Position numbers and translations under genes: made by a program | Origin: Patiria pectinifera | Taxonomy: Eukaryota; Echinodermata; Asteroidea; Valvatida; Asterinidae | NCBI GenBank assembly: GCA_029964075.1 | Contig: CM057136.1 | Location: forward strand, 8,308,001 to 8,372,000 | DNA: 64,000 nucleotides | Direction of reading: 5' to 3' | Part shown: positions 11,703-23,219 of the stretch, piece after piece | Layout of the letters: each line of letters begins with the position of its first letter | Numbering within the stretch: the first letter of the stretch is position 1 | Notes under the pieces: generated by a model | Database searches by the model: none | What the model saw: the letters and a program-made list of their open reading frames with translations, nothing else | What the model was told of the DNA's origin: nothing

Positions 11703-12340
11703 TTTACGACCCTCCTCCTTCGTCTGCGCACCCTAATTTCGAAATCTGCAAAATTCCTGAAACAGAACGTTCCAAAAAAATAAAAAACTGGAGAAAGTTG
11801 GGGCACATTGCCGTCGTTTTGCCGACTGTTTACATTATGTTACCGTGACATCTTCAGACAGAGACGATATTTTTGAAAAGAGGGAACTTGTGTTATCCTA
11901 AGAGGAAAAAAAAGCAAGACATACAACCTTCCAAGCACTCATCTAAGTGCTGTTAGTTATTTCTTGCCGCGGGAGCCTTTTGATTTAAAAGAAGTGAAAA
12001 TGTCCACTCTTTTTCATTCTCTCTCCGAGTTGTTCCTCAGGCAAAACTTTTTTTTTGCATTCTAACTCTTTAGGTTTTTTTCTACTTTTCCAATTTTCCC
12101 GGTGTAAAGTGACTTTTTAATAGTCACTCGTTTTCTCCATGCACTCGTCAACAATTGCCTGGAAGGGGCAGCCGATAGGTTTCGCTCATTCATGATTTGA
12201 TGTAAAAAATATTATGGGGTTTCGATGTCCCTTTCGACGAACGGAAATATCTTGGAAAAATTCTGATGAGGTTAAAGGGGATGTACAGCATTTTCTTTTG
12301 CTGCAGTTTTCACAAATAAATGAATTTGGAGGATCAGTAT
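11703..12340. other. Intergenic; no feature supported
   Basis: I see neither exon wording nor clear inverted repeats here. Confidence 0.5.
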
Positions 12341-12344
12341 GTTA

Positions 12345-12709
12345 TAGCAAATATTGTTAGTATGACTTGTTTCACGTTTTGGGCTTGTAGAAGCTGGGAA
12401 AAAAACCAAGAAAACTAACCACGTTCTTGTGTTTTCGTTTCCCAACCGCACTTAAGATGAAACAGAGCAATTTATAGACTTTGGGAATTTAAAGATCAGA
12501 TAATTAGTCGAGAAGTCTTGTACCCCTTCACAGGTGTGTGATCAATTGCAAAGAACACTCGGAATAACTAATTAGGAAAAATTAGCAGTTTTTGAGAAAA
12601 AAAGCTAGTGTTCTGCAACGCTGGTCGGCCTACCAGCGTTGCAAAAAATACAATTTTTCTTGAAAATGTCAGCACAGCAGGAGCCATGATTTTACAGGAT
12701 GCTTTACAC
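12345..12709. repeat. Dispersed/duplicated segment, copy A left part
   Basis: The segment aligns with 42203-42540: GAAACAGAGCAATTTATAGAC against GAAACGGAGCAATTTACAGAC, and ATGATTTTACAGGATGCTT against ATGATTTTACAAGATGCTT. The alignment resumes at 13831-13945 after the hAT-like insertion. Confidence 0.7.
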
Positions 12710-13335
12710 CAGTGATGTAGTGCCTTGATGCTGGGCCTTGGCCTTAAGGCTGCCTTAAGGCTGAATTTTAGGGCCTTGACCTTGGCCGCGAGGCTGGAGG
12801 GCAAACGCCTTGGCCTTGGCCTTGAGGGTTCAGGGCCTTGCAATTTTGAGTCAAGGCTCTTCAAGGCCCATAGATTTTTGCATTTTCCAGATAAATCTGT
12901 TCGAACTTTTGCTGTTACCATTTTAATCGTATTACCATGGAGGCGGGAAGCACCCTATAGATTTGTGTGTTGGGCACACTTCCACTTTTGTAGCATCACA
13001 TTTTGTTACCATTGTAGTAGATTTGCTGCAAAAGTATTCCGTACACTTGTGGGGCTAATGAGATGATCACTTTAATTGCATATAACTATGGAATAGATCT
13101 GATTGGTTGTATATGTCTCCCTGATAAGTGCTAAAGATTTGCATGTATCTGTTTTAGATAATGCTGATATTTCTGACCATGTTGGGCCAGCAAATAAAAA
13201 TTTCCCAAATCTGTTTGAAGACCTGAACTTATACTTTAATAGGTACAGTGCAGTCATAAAACGGTGTAGGCCTATGCGAGCATGTTGATTGCAATTAAAG
13301 AAATGTTGTTCTTCGTAATGACCAATTCGTTATGA

Positions 13336-13627
13336 TAAGGGCGGTCCAGGAGGGCCAAAAGGGGCCATGCCCCCCCCCCCCCCCCTAAAAAAAAACGAAA
13401 CCAATTTTTTTATGTGACGTCGTAATAAAGGCAGGCAATGAGTACACCACCATCTTTTCCTTAAAAACATCAAATCGCACCACAGAGCATCTCGAATCCA
13501 AAATTTTTTCGGGGCCCTTAAGCGGGCCCCGAAGCCCAAGCCGTAATTTTTGGACCCACCTTTTTTTTGGGGGGGGACCAAAATTTCTTTGCCCCCCCAA
13601 AAAAGTTGTGTTCTGGATCCGCCCTTG
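13336..13627. mobile_element. Nested TIR element, AAGGGCGGATCC family
   Basis: The ends are AAGGGCGG and GGATCCGCCCTTG, flanked by CGTTATGA (13328-13335) and CGTGATGA (13628-13635), an 8-bp duplication with one mismatch. The body contains poly-C tracts and GTGACGTCGTAATAAAGGCA. The same body recurs at 35319-35614, and reversed at 51293-51602. Confidence 0.85.
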
Positions 13628-13689
13628 CGTGATGATGTGTCACTCATGTGACTATAATTAGTTCTATATCAGTGGTCATTTCATAAAAC

Positions 13690-13822
13690 AGGGCCTTGTT
13701 CTTGGCCTTGGCCTTGAGGGTTAAGCCTTGGCCTTGGCCTCGAGGCTTGAGGGTCAAAGCCTTGGCCTTGGCCTTGGCCTTGATGGTCAAAGCCTTGGCC
13801 TTGAGGGTCAAAGCCTTTGCTC
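13690..13822. repeat. CCTTGG short-unit repeat inside the hAT element
   Basis: Degenerate iterations of GCCTTGGCCTTGAGGGTCAAA occupy this stretch. Related wording occurs near the other end of the element (12725-12870). Confidence 0.7.
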
Positions 13823-13830
13823 CAACACTG

Positions 13831-13945
13831 CTTTACTCTGTCATTCCTTACAATCCAGTTAGGTATTCGTGATCATTTAGTCATTTTGTTTTGTGATGTT
13901 TGCAAATGTTGTATCTTCCCTTTAACACCAAGCTGAAGTTGGGAA
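13831..13945. repeat. Duplicated segment, copy A right part
   Basis: The text continues the paralogy with 42540-42660: CAATCCAGTTAGGTAT against CAGTCCAGTAAGGTAT, and ATGTTTGCAAATGTTG in both. Confidence 0.7.
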
Positions 13946-14533
13946 GTGGAAGACCCTTCGACATGGCCAGTGGACTATGCAAATGTCAGGAGGGTGGGAG
14001 AATTCATGAGATGTATCGCTGGTGAGGTGTTGAGCTCGGTAGATGACACTGTCTTGTTTGATTACACGGCAGAGAATGAACTACCTGTACTAGACAAGAG
14101 CTGGTTTGGAATCACGGGAGGGAAATGAATACCTTAAGATCGTCCTCCTCGTGGTTTTTTGGGTTCACTTTCGTATGTGCATCCTGAAATCACTGCGCCC
14201 TGAGGAGCCCAATAACTCCTCTTTCGAAGATTTCGAAGAGGAGTCACGTATTTGGGGAACCATGAGGAAATAAGAACCACGAATATGGTTAGCAGGACTA
14301 GAGGCCTTTTCATAATCTAGTAATTTAGTGGTGTCGGTGATGGCGTTTTCATATATTGAGGCTTTATTGGACTTGGAGCTATAGCAGATAAGCAGATATT
14401 GCGCTGTGTAACACTTACTGTGGATGTATTGGCTGGTGTGGTTTACTACTTCAGTCTTTGAGGATAGATATTAAAATGTCTGGAGTTCACTTATATCATA
14501 TGATTGTGCTTATTCGAGTGTGTTTAGCACTTA

Positions 14534-15202
14534 TACAGTGTGTCTCAAAGTACCTGCAACTTTTTTTTTCGAGGCTCTAGCGTCAGAGCGGAAACACGTA
14601 CCGGTGTTATTTTTATACCATTTTAAAGCTTGGAATCTGAACTTTATCTCTGGTGAGTATTGGTTTGATATTCAAAGGAGTGTTAACATTATTCGTGCTC
14701 AAATAAAGGCATGTCGAAAACAAACTCAACCGATTTCAAGGAAAATCGATGATGCGGTACAACAGATGCAAAATCGAGTCACAGTTTGAGCGGGCTTTTT
14801 GAATAGGTACATACTTGCCCGTGCATTTCAAAAATAACAAAAACAAAGAACAATATTGTGAATTCATTTAAGATGTAGTCTACGTGGATCGAGAAGAATA
14901 GGAAATACGGGAAGTAAAAGGCAATGCAATCGTCACATCATGAACATGATGAAGCATTCCACATTAGTAAAAAAAAAAATGCGCTCGATTGATTTTCCTT
15001 GAAATCGGTTAAGTTTGTTATTGACATGACTTTATTTGAATACGAATAATGTCAAAACCTTTTTAAATATCACACCAATACTCGCCGTGGATACAGTTAA
15101 GATTCCAAGCTTTAAAATGATTTTAAAAATAGCGGTATGTGTTTCCGCGGCGACGCTAGAGCCTCGCGAAAAAATGTTGCAGGTATTTTAGGACGCGCTG
15201 TA
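14534..15202. mobile_element. TIR element flanked by TA (mariner-like MITE)
   Basis: TA followed by CAGTGTGTCTCAAAGTACCT on the left faces AGGTATTTTAGGACGCGCTG then TA on the right. The arms of about 230 bp include CGAGGCTCTAGCGTC on the left and GACGCTAGAGCCTCG on the right, plus CCGATTTCAAGGAAAATCGA on the left mirrored on the right. The TA flanks fit Tc1/mariner target choice. There is no transposase. Confidence 0.8.
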
Positions 15203-15234
15203 TGTGGAAATGTACCGAGAATATTAGGGAGTAA

Positions 15235-16085
15235 TTGTTTTTGAGGCCTGGGCACATCCCACACTGGATGCCTGTGCCTCCTTGCGGCCATCCCCTTGGC
15301 TGGTCACTGGATATCAGGGATTCAGAGAGGAGTCCATTCTTCCCGATTGATCAACAGCAAGTTCACGACACAAGCCACCCGCGATCAGCTAATATATCTC
15401 CACCCAGATCCTCGGGAAACGAAGGGGCCAAAAAGTCGCCAAGAGTTGGCAGGCTCAGTCCAGTCACACTCTGCCGAGGCTCCCCATAGACCATTCGGCA
15501 GCGTGTAGTTGGGCTTACTTAAACTAAAGAATTTTGACATTTCAGTCCACACGGAACATGGAAATTCACGCTCGCGGCTAGCGATCAAGCTTCCATGTGT
15601 CCCCCTGCGAGTTCGCCGTTTTAACAGATTTTATCCCCGTGGACACATAAAAAAAATGTGAGACAAAGTGCAACATTTTTCACTCGGACTCTAAGTTCTT
15701 TTGCCATTCTCAATCAAATTCACCATTTTGCAATGTCAGTCGCAACTCGGCAGTTATTACCCGAGCCGAACGGCTAGGGATTAGCGTAAGAACCCTCCCT
15801 CCCCCCAACTCCATTGCCGTTCTCTCCCTACCGTCGACAACACTTGTCGCACTTTCTTATCGAAGCCTGTCCAACGGCCATATCTGTCTATGGCGAGGGT
15901 GAGCTACCGTCAATTTTCCAAATAGTATCCTTCGTCGGCATTCGGTGGTGGATTACGTCACTCTCTGGCGCCGGTAAGATACATGTATGACGATCAATCG
16001 AGGTATGAACTCGGGGGTGTTGAGAGACCAACCTGTCACGAAGACGAAGCTCGGGGGATCGGTGTATATATCAATCTCAAAACTG
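15235..16085. other. CpG-richer non-coding block, unexplained
   Basis: Base composition is visibly higher in C, G and CpG than its neighbours, especially 15700-16060. Overlapping short open frames show no domain. A GT-rich splice-like site (GCGCCGGTAAGAT near 15970) exists, but I cannot support an exon. Confidence 0.35.
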
Positions 16086-16090
16086 TGTTT

Positions 16091-16210
16091 AGCGAATAAA
16101 CACAATTCTAAACACTTTCTTGCTATCAGTTTGTAAACATGTTTACATGCTAAACACTTTTAGCATGAGGCGACAGCAAGAAAGTGTTTAAAATTGTGTT
16201 TTTACTCGCT
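16091..16210. repeat. Short inverted-repeat element
   Basis: AACACAATTCTAAACACTTTC on the left and GAAAGTGTTTAAAATTGTGTT on the right form arms of about 30 bp around a spacer that itself contains TAAACATGTTTACAT. It is MITE-like. Confidence 0.65.
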
Positions 16211-16560
16211 GAAGACATTCTTTGTAGGCCAGTCAAATATCCACACAGAGGCAATTAGGCTACCTTTCTTCCAATGCCTAAAATGGAAAACTTGGTCCCA
16301 TGTTCAATTTGATCTCTCTTTGAACATTACTCATAACTCAAAAGTTGTCAGATTTTGACGTTTGATGTCTCATTTAAAAAATGAAAGGCGTATCTTTCAA
16401 ACCATACCTATATTATCTATGTTGGTCACACATTCTACGTCTGGCATTCCGTTATATTTTGTTTGCATGTTTTCGATACACACTGTATATCATTAATTAA
16501 ACGCATAATACGGGCATCTACAAAGTAGCTACACTATGGACGCGTAATACTTTGCTTTCA

Positions 16561-16800
16561 TTACCTCCGTAAAAGAGGTGATGTTTTCATCGGGGTTTGT
16601 TTGTTTGTTGGTTTGTTTGTTTGTTGGTTGGCTTGTCTTTGAACAGGATAACTCCAAAAGTTATGGAGGGTTGGTCCTTGGTACAAGTGCAAATCGATTA
16701 GAGTTTGGAATTGATCCGAATCTGGGTGTGGATGCAGGATTTGTTTTAAGGATTCTTCACCATTTAAGATCACAATTAACCTCTGTGTACAAAAACCGGT
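16561..16800. repeat. Dispersed repeat with ACCTCC..GAGGT hairpin and (TTTG)n tract
   Basis: A short hairpin ACCTCCGTAAAAGAGGT is followed by GTTTTCATCGGG, a (GTTT)n run and AGGATAACTCCAAAAGTTATGG. This layout is familiar from interspersed repeats of marine invertebrates. A weaker relative with (GGTT)n lies at 21320-21385. Confidence 0.5.
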
Positions 16801-17871
16801 GACCCTGTATGCCTTCTTACCCATATAATCTAACCCCACAGGTCAATGAACTAGACCATTTTATACAAGGGGGGAGTGGAGAGGTAGACCGACACATGCA
16901 TATACGTGTACATGCAAACTACAAAATGTTTGAGCTTAAGGATTTGTTTAAACTAAAACTGTCGTTTCACGAATAAAGCAGCCAACATTGCTGTTTTTCG
17001 ATAAAATTGAGAATATGACAAATCATGTATACATTTTCATTGTGCAAAAAAATATGGAAGTCCAGTGGATATGCGAGTATATCTTTTTTTATGGCGGGGA
17101 ATTGTTCAGCCATGGCAGGGGTTTGTACTTTCTAGTTGTGCTGTTTTTTGTTGACTTTTTTTTTTTTGACAATTCCTACTTCTTTTTTGCTTTATAAACA
17201 TCATTTGAAGAGATGTCGTTCTCGCTTCCATGAAATTGACTGTTTTCATTCTGGCAAACGGTATCATTCTGTTATCATGCATGATAATCGCCCATTTCTG
17301 GCATTCAGGAATTGCGTTAGTTCCTACGGATAAAACCGAGTCCGGTCAAAGTAATGCCAACTACCATTAGGTCTACTGTTATCGCAATGGGATTTTCCAA
17401 CTTGTTTCTATACTTTCTTACTTTAGACAGAAATCTTCGCTAAAGAGTCAGACGAAGCAGAACACAAATCTAAATGCAACATTCCCAACAGGTACATTAT
17501 TTTGTCTATGACAGTGCCGAGAGTTATATTTCCAATACAAATAAAGCGTGTCGCGCCGAACCGCTAAGTGTGTTATGTTGACATACATGCACCGATAATG
17601 ATATTTTTGAGACCTGATTTTCGAGGCTACAAAAACATTCGAAACGGCAGGATGGACACAGTCAGAGAGAGTTGAAATACGAAACAAACATTGGAGACTT
17701 GAACAAAATACTCTTGATGTCTTGAGTGATTTGGAGCAACGTGTTGTCTGTATAGACTCCAGCACATTTTCTTCTGTGATTTTTAGGAGCGAGAATTCCA
17801 TTATGTTTTCCATTCCTGATTACTTTTCAAATGATTGAAACACCTTTCAGTTTTCGTTTTTGAAACAGGGC

Positions 17872-18145
17872 TTCCTTCTACAAACCTTTTAGCTAGTCTG
17901 GGTGTCACCCGTTGTCAAACGGAGCTCCTCTGTATCGAACGTCAGGTACATCTGAGCAATGCAGTTTTTATGCGACTGCGCGCAGCCAGCCAATCGGAGT
18001 CGACTTCAGATAACGTGACGTCATTTCGATCAGCAATGTGGACTAAGGTGTCGAATGGTCAATTTGGGTGACGTGTTTTGTAATACAACAAGGGGTTATG
18101 GAAGACCCAATACAAAGCGCCTGCAGAATGGTCAGAATCTTGAGG
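17872..18145. repeat. CRE/CCAAT-bearing dispersed repeat, copy 1
   Basis: The copy contains CCAATCGGAGTCGAC, TGACGTCATTTCGATC and GGTTATGGAAGACCCAATAC. It matches the reverse complement of 22160-22345 (left part) and of 37495-37705 (right part). TGACGTCA is a CRE-type site and CCAAT a promoter box; activity is not shown. Confidence 0.7.
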
Positions 18146-18164
18146 TCAAGACGTAACCTTGTTT

Positions 18165-18460
18165 GTGGTGCGCTGTGGTCCAATGGTTACGGAGTTCGGC
18201 TCACTTGCCGCGGTACGTGGGTTCGAACCCGGACGGGGAACATATGGTGCTTGTGTTCTTGGGCAAGACACTTTACTACAATTGCCTCTCTCCACCCAGG
18301 AGTATAAATGGGTACCTGTGAAGGTAGAGACCAGATTGCGCTGATCTTGAGCTGCTGCAGAACTGGTCTCATGGCCTGATGAACAGGGGTAATAATTGTG
18401 AAGCGCTTTGAGACCTTTGGTATAAAGCGCTATATAAGCACTATATTATTATTATTATTT
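18165..18460 (+). mobile_element. tRNA-derived SINE, complete-looking
   Basis: The SINE has an A-box-like TGTGGTCCAATGGTTACGG, a B box GGTTCGAACC at 18220-18229, and a body with GGGCAAGACACTTTACTACA. The 3' end reads GAAGCGCTTTGAGACCTT..AAAGCGCTATATAAGCAC followed by (ATT)n. Head and tail layout are those of RNA polymerase III-transcribed SINEs mobilised by a LINE. It shares its head with the SINE at 52392 but not the body. Confidence 0.85.
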
Positions 18461-18469
18461 CACAATTAA

Positions 18470-19065
18470 TCTCCGAATCTGCTCGCATGTCATAGACCCT
18501 TGCTATGCAAGGTGTATTCCGAAGACAACATTTTACAATTATTTCAGGAGGAAATATATCATTTTGTTTTCTCTGCCGACAGTTTCTGCAACAAGAAATT
18601 TCGGAGGTTAAACTCATTTTTATATTCACGAATATCTCATAAGATAAATAACATCCTCAAAACTAAGCATAAACGTGAGGTGAACGGACTATTCAAAGTG
18701 CAAGTTCAGGTACGCCGTACTTTACAAAACAGAAAAACTACCTGATGATAGGTATAATCCTGTGTTGCTTAGTAGTCAAGCTGAGCCAACGTAATGATAC
18801 TCATGAAGGCTTCCTTGGCATTAACCATTACAAGTTCACTGAAATCTTAATGTACTGAGTACGAACGAACTTAAGGGACATCCACATTTGTCGTCCTGAC
18901 ACCCCATCAGGGATACAATTACCGTAAAAAAAACAGTTTGAGTAGACATAGTTAATGTTAATGGCAATTGCTTATTGGCCTATACACTTTTGCTGCATTT
19001 TCGATAATTAGTAAAACCTCGGCTCTCTGTTTCCGCAGAAGTAGCATTGACAAATAATACTACAA
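18470..19065. other. Intergenic; no feature supported
   Basis: Short open frames only, with no recognisable protein or repeat wording. Confidence 0.5.
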
Positions 19066-19069
19066 AATA

Positions 19070-19372
19070 TTGAACCTTGTTTTCGTTTCGGACTATTGAA
19101 CCTTCGGAATAATTAACCTTATTCTAACTTCGGACTTTTGAACCTTTGGATAAATGAACCTTCGGACTAATGAACCTTCGGATTAATGAACCTTCGGACT
19201 ATTGCATCAAATGTTCGGATTAACAAACCTTATTTCATTTTCGGACTATCAAACCCCTCTTACGGAAATTCTGTGCATTCGGACTATTGAACCTTCGGAC
19301 TAAAGAACCTTCGGACTAAAGAACCTTCGGACTGAGAACCTTCGGACTAAAAAAACCTTCGGACTATCGGGC
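19070..19372. repeat. Minisatellite, ~16-17-bp unit GAACCTTCGGACTAAT
   Basis: More than a dozen imperfect copies of GAACCTTCGGACTAA(T/A) run through this stretch, with slippage variants (CTTCGGACTATTGAAC). The array ends abruptly at CGGACTATCGGGCGGCCCCC. Confidence 0.9.
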
Positions 19373-19379
19373 GGCCCCC

Positions 19380-21685
19380 AGCCATTATGTACGCACCATG
19401 CGATAGATTAGCACCATAGTAATATGGCACGAGGGATTAAAAGCGTTTCCTACACTGTAAACCTAAGTTAGTCATTTGGGCACAAAAGTTAGTCGAAATG
19501 ACTACTTCAGAACCTTACTCGATCAATTTTGGCTAATTGTTTTCCTCTTTGATCAACCTCTTAGTCAGATTGACAAATACCCCTCTGTAGTCTCCTGGGC
19601 ATTTATGCACGAAAACTAATCCAGTGAAACTGGCTTCCAAATAAGCAGGAAGCAGGGCGGACCTAGGAATTTTCACGGGGATGGGGGGGGGCATCAGCAA
19701 TTTTTAAAAAAGATATTTCTATGATTTTCTTTTGACAGAGCTGGGGGTTTGACCCCCCCCCCCCCCGCACCTGAGGAAAATTAACTCTAAAAGTACATAT
19801 AGAAATATCTTATTGCTACACAATAAAACGATAGGCAATCGTAAAAGGGTATATTTTTTTGACTCGCACTGGAACTGTGTTTTCAGTATCAGCATCTTGC
19901 AATGGAAGAGAAGGTTGCAACATATGGTGGTCTTTGAAATCGAACCGTTCTGCCGAGCTACGCCGGTCGCCATTCCATTACACGTGTCAATGAACTAGGT
20001 TATTTTAATCAGGACATGTTTTAACTTCAAATGTTTGCTGCAGTTAACGTGATGGCACAAGCACTAGGTATGAATTATTATACGATACCAGTCTAATAGA
20101 TTTAGCTCAATTCTAAGGGCATTATTAACTTTTGGAAATATGTCTAAGCTAGATACATACTGAGAGCCGCGTTAGATGTCAAAACAACTTTGTTTTAAAC
20201 ATTTTCTTCGTAGATGTAGAAGGTCAAGTGGTATTTTCATTGACACGGACATTGAAAAAGAATCAGATAAACTGAAAGGACTAGATTTTAGGCGTTCTCA
20301 AAGCACCTTGATAAGCTGTCAATCAATTCCAGTCTCCGTTTGGATACAGAGGTTCAGGAAAAGACACCGCTGCACAGAGTAAAATATAGAAACAATTGCG
20401 AGGCAGGTGCACAAAGGAAGGCGCATCGCAAAGGGACTAATGAAAGAACAACCGCTTCCGAACTCCTCATGCGTTATTCATTCAGCAAACACAAGACGCA
20501 TCGCCAAGCGGGGCCGGCAAATGACGCGGCAAACGGGTGCACCAGATGTCACCGCTCGCTTCAAAAACATTTCACGTTCCCCCGCGTCGTACCAGACTAA
20601 ATTAATTTGCGCTGACATTCAGGAGCAGGAGCGATTACAAGCTGAAATCCCCAATAGTGCATGTTGACCCTGGCCCAGATGTTCCGATTAATTCCATTTT
20701 GTGGACCGCGACTTGGTTTTAATTTAATACCGGAACGCCGGGGGAATGCAAATAGCCGACGGGGGGATTGTTTTGCACCAGTGCTCAATCGCGGCGGCTG
20801 TTAAGCTGGTGTGTGCGATGTACGGTGTAGTCGGGAGGCCGGGGGCGGAAGGCGCACTTCACCTGACGATAACGCAGGCGAAACTTGGGAAACCCACTTC
20901 AGATCATAATCAGCGCTCTTGGACGGCGGGCTCCGCGCACTTTCCATACAAGTCGCCACACTACTGGATGGCCGACTGGGGGTAATGTACCAAACGCCCT
21001 CTAGCGGATCTGATTAGGTTGGTCATCCCATAAAGGGTCACCTGGCCAATGTGCATCCGTAGCATGGACGAATTGCAATATAAAAAGCCGCATCTTTCAC
21101 TTGATAAAAACACGTACTGTTGCAATATGTGCCTTTCATGTCTTTGTAAGGATCAGGTCTTCCCTCCGGATATAATTTCTCAAAATGTGAATAGACTTCC
21201 TGTTTCTTTATCATGCGAATTTGGAGAAGGCTATTTATAGCGTTTTGTGCGGTCAAACAGGTACGAGATAAGAAACAATTGTGAAAAGAGTATAAATGGT
21301 TATAGACTTTTACAACCTCCGTTTTCATCGAATTTTGATGTTTGGTTGGTTGGTTGGTTGACTTGTCTGTTTACAAGATAACAGATACGTATGACGTCTT
21401 TACCACGCTTGCCAGCTAACACCTCTTCATCCAATCCTGGATCCACCTCTGAATAAACAAAAATTAGGTAACTTGCAACTTCTAAACTGTCTTCTAAAGA
21501 ATAACACTCTTTCAGGAGGTTAAGAGTATACAGAGGTTTGAACCGATGCAAAACACAAGTTTTAGGAACTTATCTGTGAAATATTATGAAATCAACTGTA
21601 CATTTTCCTTGTCGACATATGTAAGACTAACCGTGCAAGGACAAGCAGGTTGTCATGAAGCATGCTCACAAACAACACTAATGTG
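19380..21685. other. Intergenic with a CpG-richer block; no gene supported
   Basis: A degenerate C/G-tract element related to the AAGGGCGGATCC family may lie at 19650-19765. From 20150 to 21000 the sequence is richer in CpG and has several overlapping short open frames with no recognisable domain. I cannot tell a regulatory block from an old repeat here. Confidence 0.4.
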
Positions 21686-21691
21686 AGTTTT

Positions 21692-21740
21692 GACCATTGA
21701 TCTCCATATACACAGACTGTGTATATGGAGATCAATGGTT
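21692..21740. repeat. Perfect 23-bp palindrome
   Basis: ACCATTGATCTCCATATACA and its exact reverse complement meet around a single central base (CACAG-A-CTGTG). No further features are attached. Confidence 0.85.
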
Positions 21741-22159
21741 TTGACCTATTGCGCCCTCTGTTGATAACATATGCGGTATGTGTGTGGCGCCGTATAACCC
21801 ATGCCTAACATGCGGGAAACGGGCACAGCACATGTGATGTTGAGGCACATCGTGAAAGATCATCTTTTTTGGTGAAATTGCTCATTTCAGTCTTTTGCAC
21901 CGTCATTTTGAAGGGTGTGATCTGTGCCGCGTTTATAGTTGATATGATGCCAGTATCCATGTTCAACAAAAGTAATGACACATTCAGACGCTTACGTTTC
22001 ACATCATAAGAACTTGTTCAGCCTGGAAAATGTTCCTAATACACGACAGCCAATCAGTGGGCAGACCTTAAGCACTAATTGATTTTACGCGATAGCAAGC
22101 TTGTCTAGGTTTTATCGATCTATATATGCCCGGCCGTAATTGTTGTACAAAACACTGCA

Positions 22160-22345
22160 TTCGAAGTGACCAATCAAACAGTTAGTCCTGATTTGGGAAT
22201 GAAATGACGTCACGATTGAGTAAAGTCGACTCCGATTGGCTGAGGCGCGGGATCGCATAAATCTGCATGCTTAGATATATCAGACGTTATACAGGAGACT
22301 GGGCTCCGTGGATAACGGGTGATACTCAGACTAGCTAGCGCGTGC
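22160..22345. repeat. CRE/CCAAT-bearing dispersed repeat, copy 2 (inverted)
   Basis: GAAATGACGTCACGATTGAG, GTCGACTCCGATTGGCTGAG and GATAACGGGTGATACTCAGA are the reverse complement of the wording at 17880-18035. Confidence 0.7.
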
Positions 22346-22934
22346 CGCGGGCAGCGCGGCATCCCGCTAGTATGATAAAAAAAAAAGTGCCCTTCAAAAC
22401 GTTTAGTCCATGCATAGCGAGTTTATTCACAACCCCTTTTATGGACTGTGTGATATTTTTTTTCACGAGGATTTTTGGAATATACCCGACCAAATCTATG
22501 GCTTGAGAAAAAAACTGTCAAAAGATGTAACGACATTTGGATGCCCTTTCAAAACAGTAAGTACATTGGACCCGTGATATTTCAGCCTGTATGTTTATTG
22601 GGGTCTGGAAAACTGAGTTTGCGTTTAGCAATTCAAATGTAGGAAAGAATTGTCGGTTCGATTATTTAGATCGGTACAACGTGGAAGGACACCGGAAATG
22701 TCAAAGGTGTTTACTGGAAAAATGATCATTGCATATGTGAAGCAAGTGCGCAGGTATTGTTGAAAACAAAAAAAGCTCTCACTATTATGCTTCAAGTTGA
22801 CAGCCTGAAAGCAAAACACCCAAGGCGTAATAGCTTCATCGTCCCGTGTGCTGCAAATCGGGTGTAAGCACTTTGATTTGTGTATCCTGTTGGAACATCA
22901 CGTTTGAATGTGCTTGGCTGCTTTTTTGTTCAGA

Positions 22935-23198
22935 CACTTTGAGGTTTTTATAGCGTCAGGCTTGAAAATGCCAACCGTTTAGTGACAAATCTACGGAGTC
23001 TTAGAAGTGCCCTTGATTCACAGGGCAGTCACCGTTGGTAACTAACGTTGGAATGCACTATACTATGCACTTTGAGTTTTTATAGCGTCAGCTTGAAAAT
23101 GCCAACCGTTCAGTGACAAATGTACGGAGTCTTAGAAGTGCCCTTGATTCACAGAGCAGTCACCGTTCGTTACGAACGTTGGAATGCACTATACATCA
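22935..23198. repeat. Two-copy tandem duplication, 133-bp unit
   Basis: CACTTTGAG..TTTTTATAGCGTCAG begins at 22935 and again at 23068. Both units run through GAAAATGCCAACCGTT, GGAGTCTTAGAAGTGCCCTT and CGTTGGAATGCACTATAC. They differ at few positions, so the duplication is young. Confidence 0.9.
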
Positions 23199-23219
23199 CC
23201 TTGGACAACTCCTGCCTAA

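Larger units (their letters stand above)
12710..13830. mobile_element. hAT-like non-autonomous transposon with 8-bp TSD
   Basis: The element starts CAGTGATGTAG and ends CAACACTG, typical short hAT ends. It is flanked by CTTTACAC (12702-12709) and CTTTACTC (13831-13838), a 7/8 matching 8-bp target duplication fitting the hAT nTnnnnAn preference. The paralogous locus at 42530-42570 lacks the insert, so the site is polymorphic between paralogues. CCTTGG-rich blocks lie at both ends, and a second TIR element is nested at 13336-13627. No transposase remains. Confidence 0.8.

Noticed and set aside
20340-20985. Cluster of plus-strand open frames in the CpG-richer block as a gene
   Set aside because: Frames overlap, lack domains and splice logic, and none stands out over the others.
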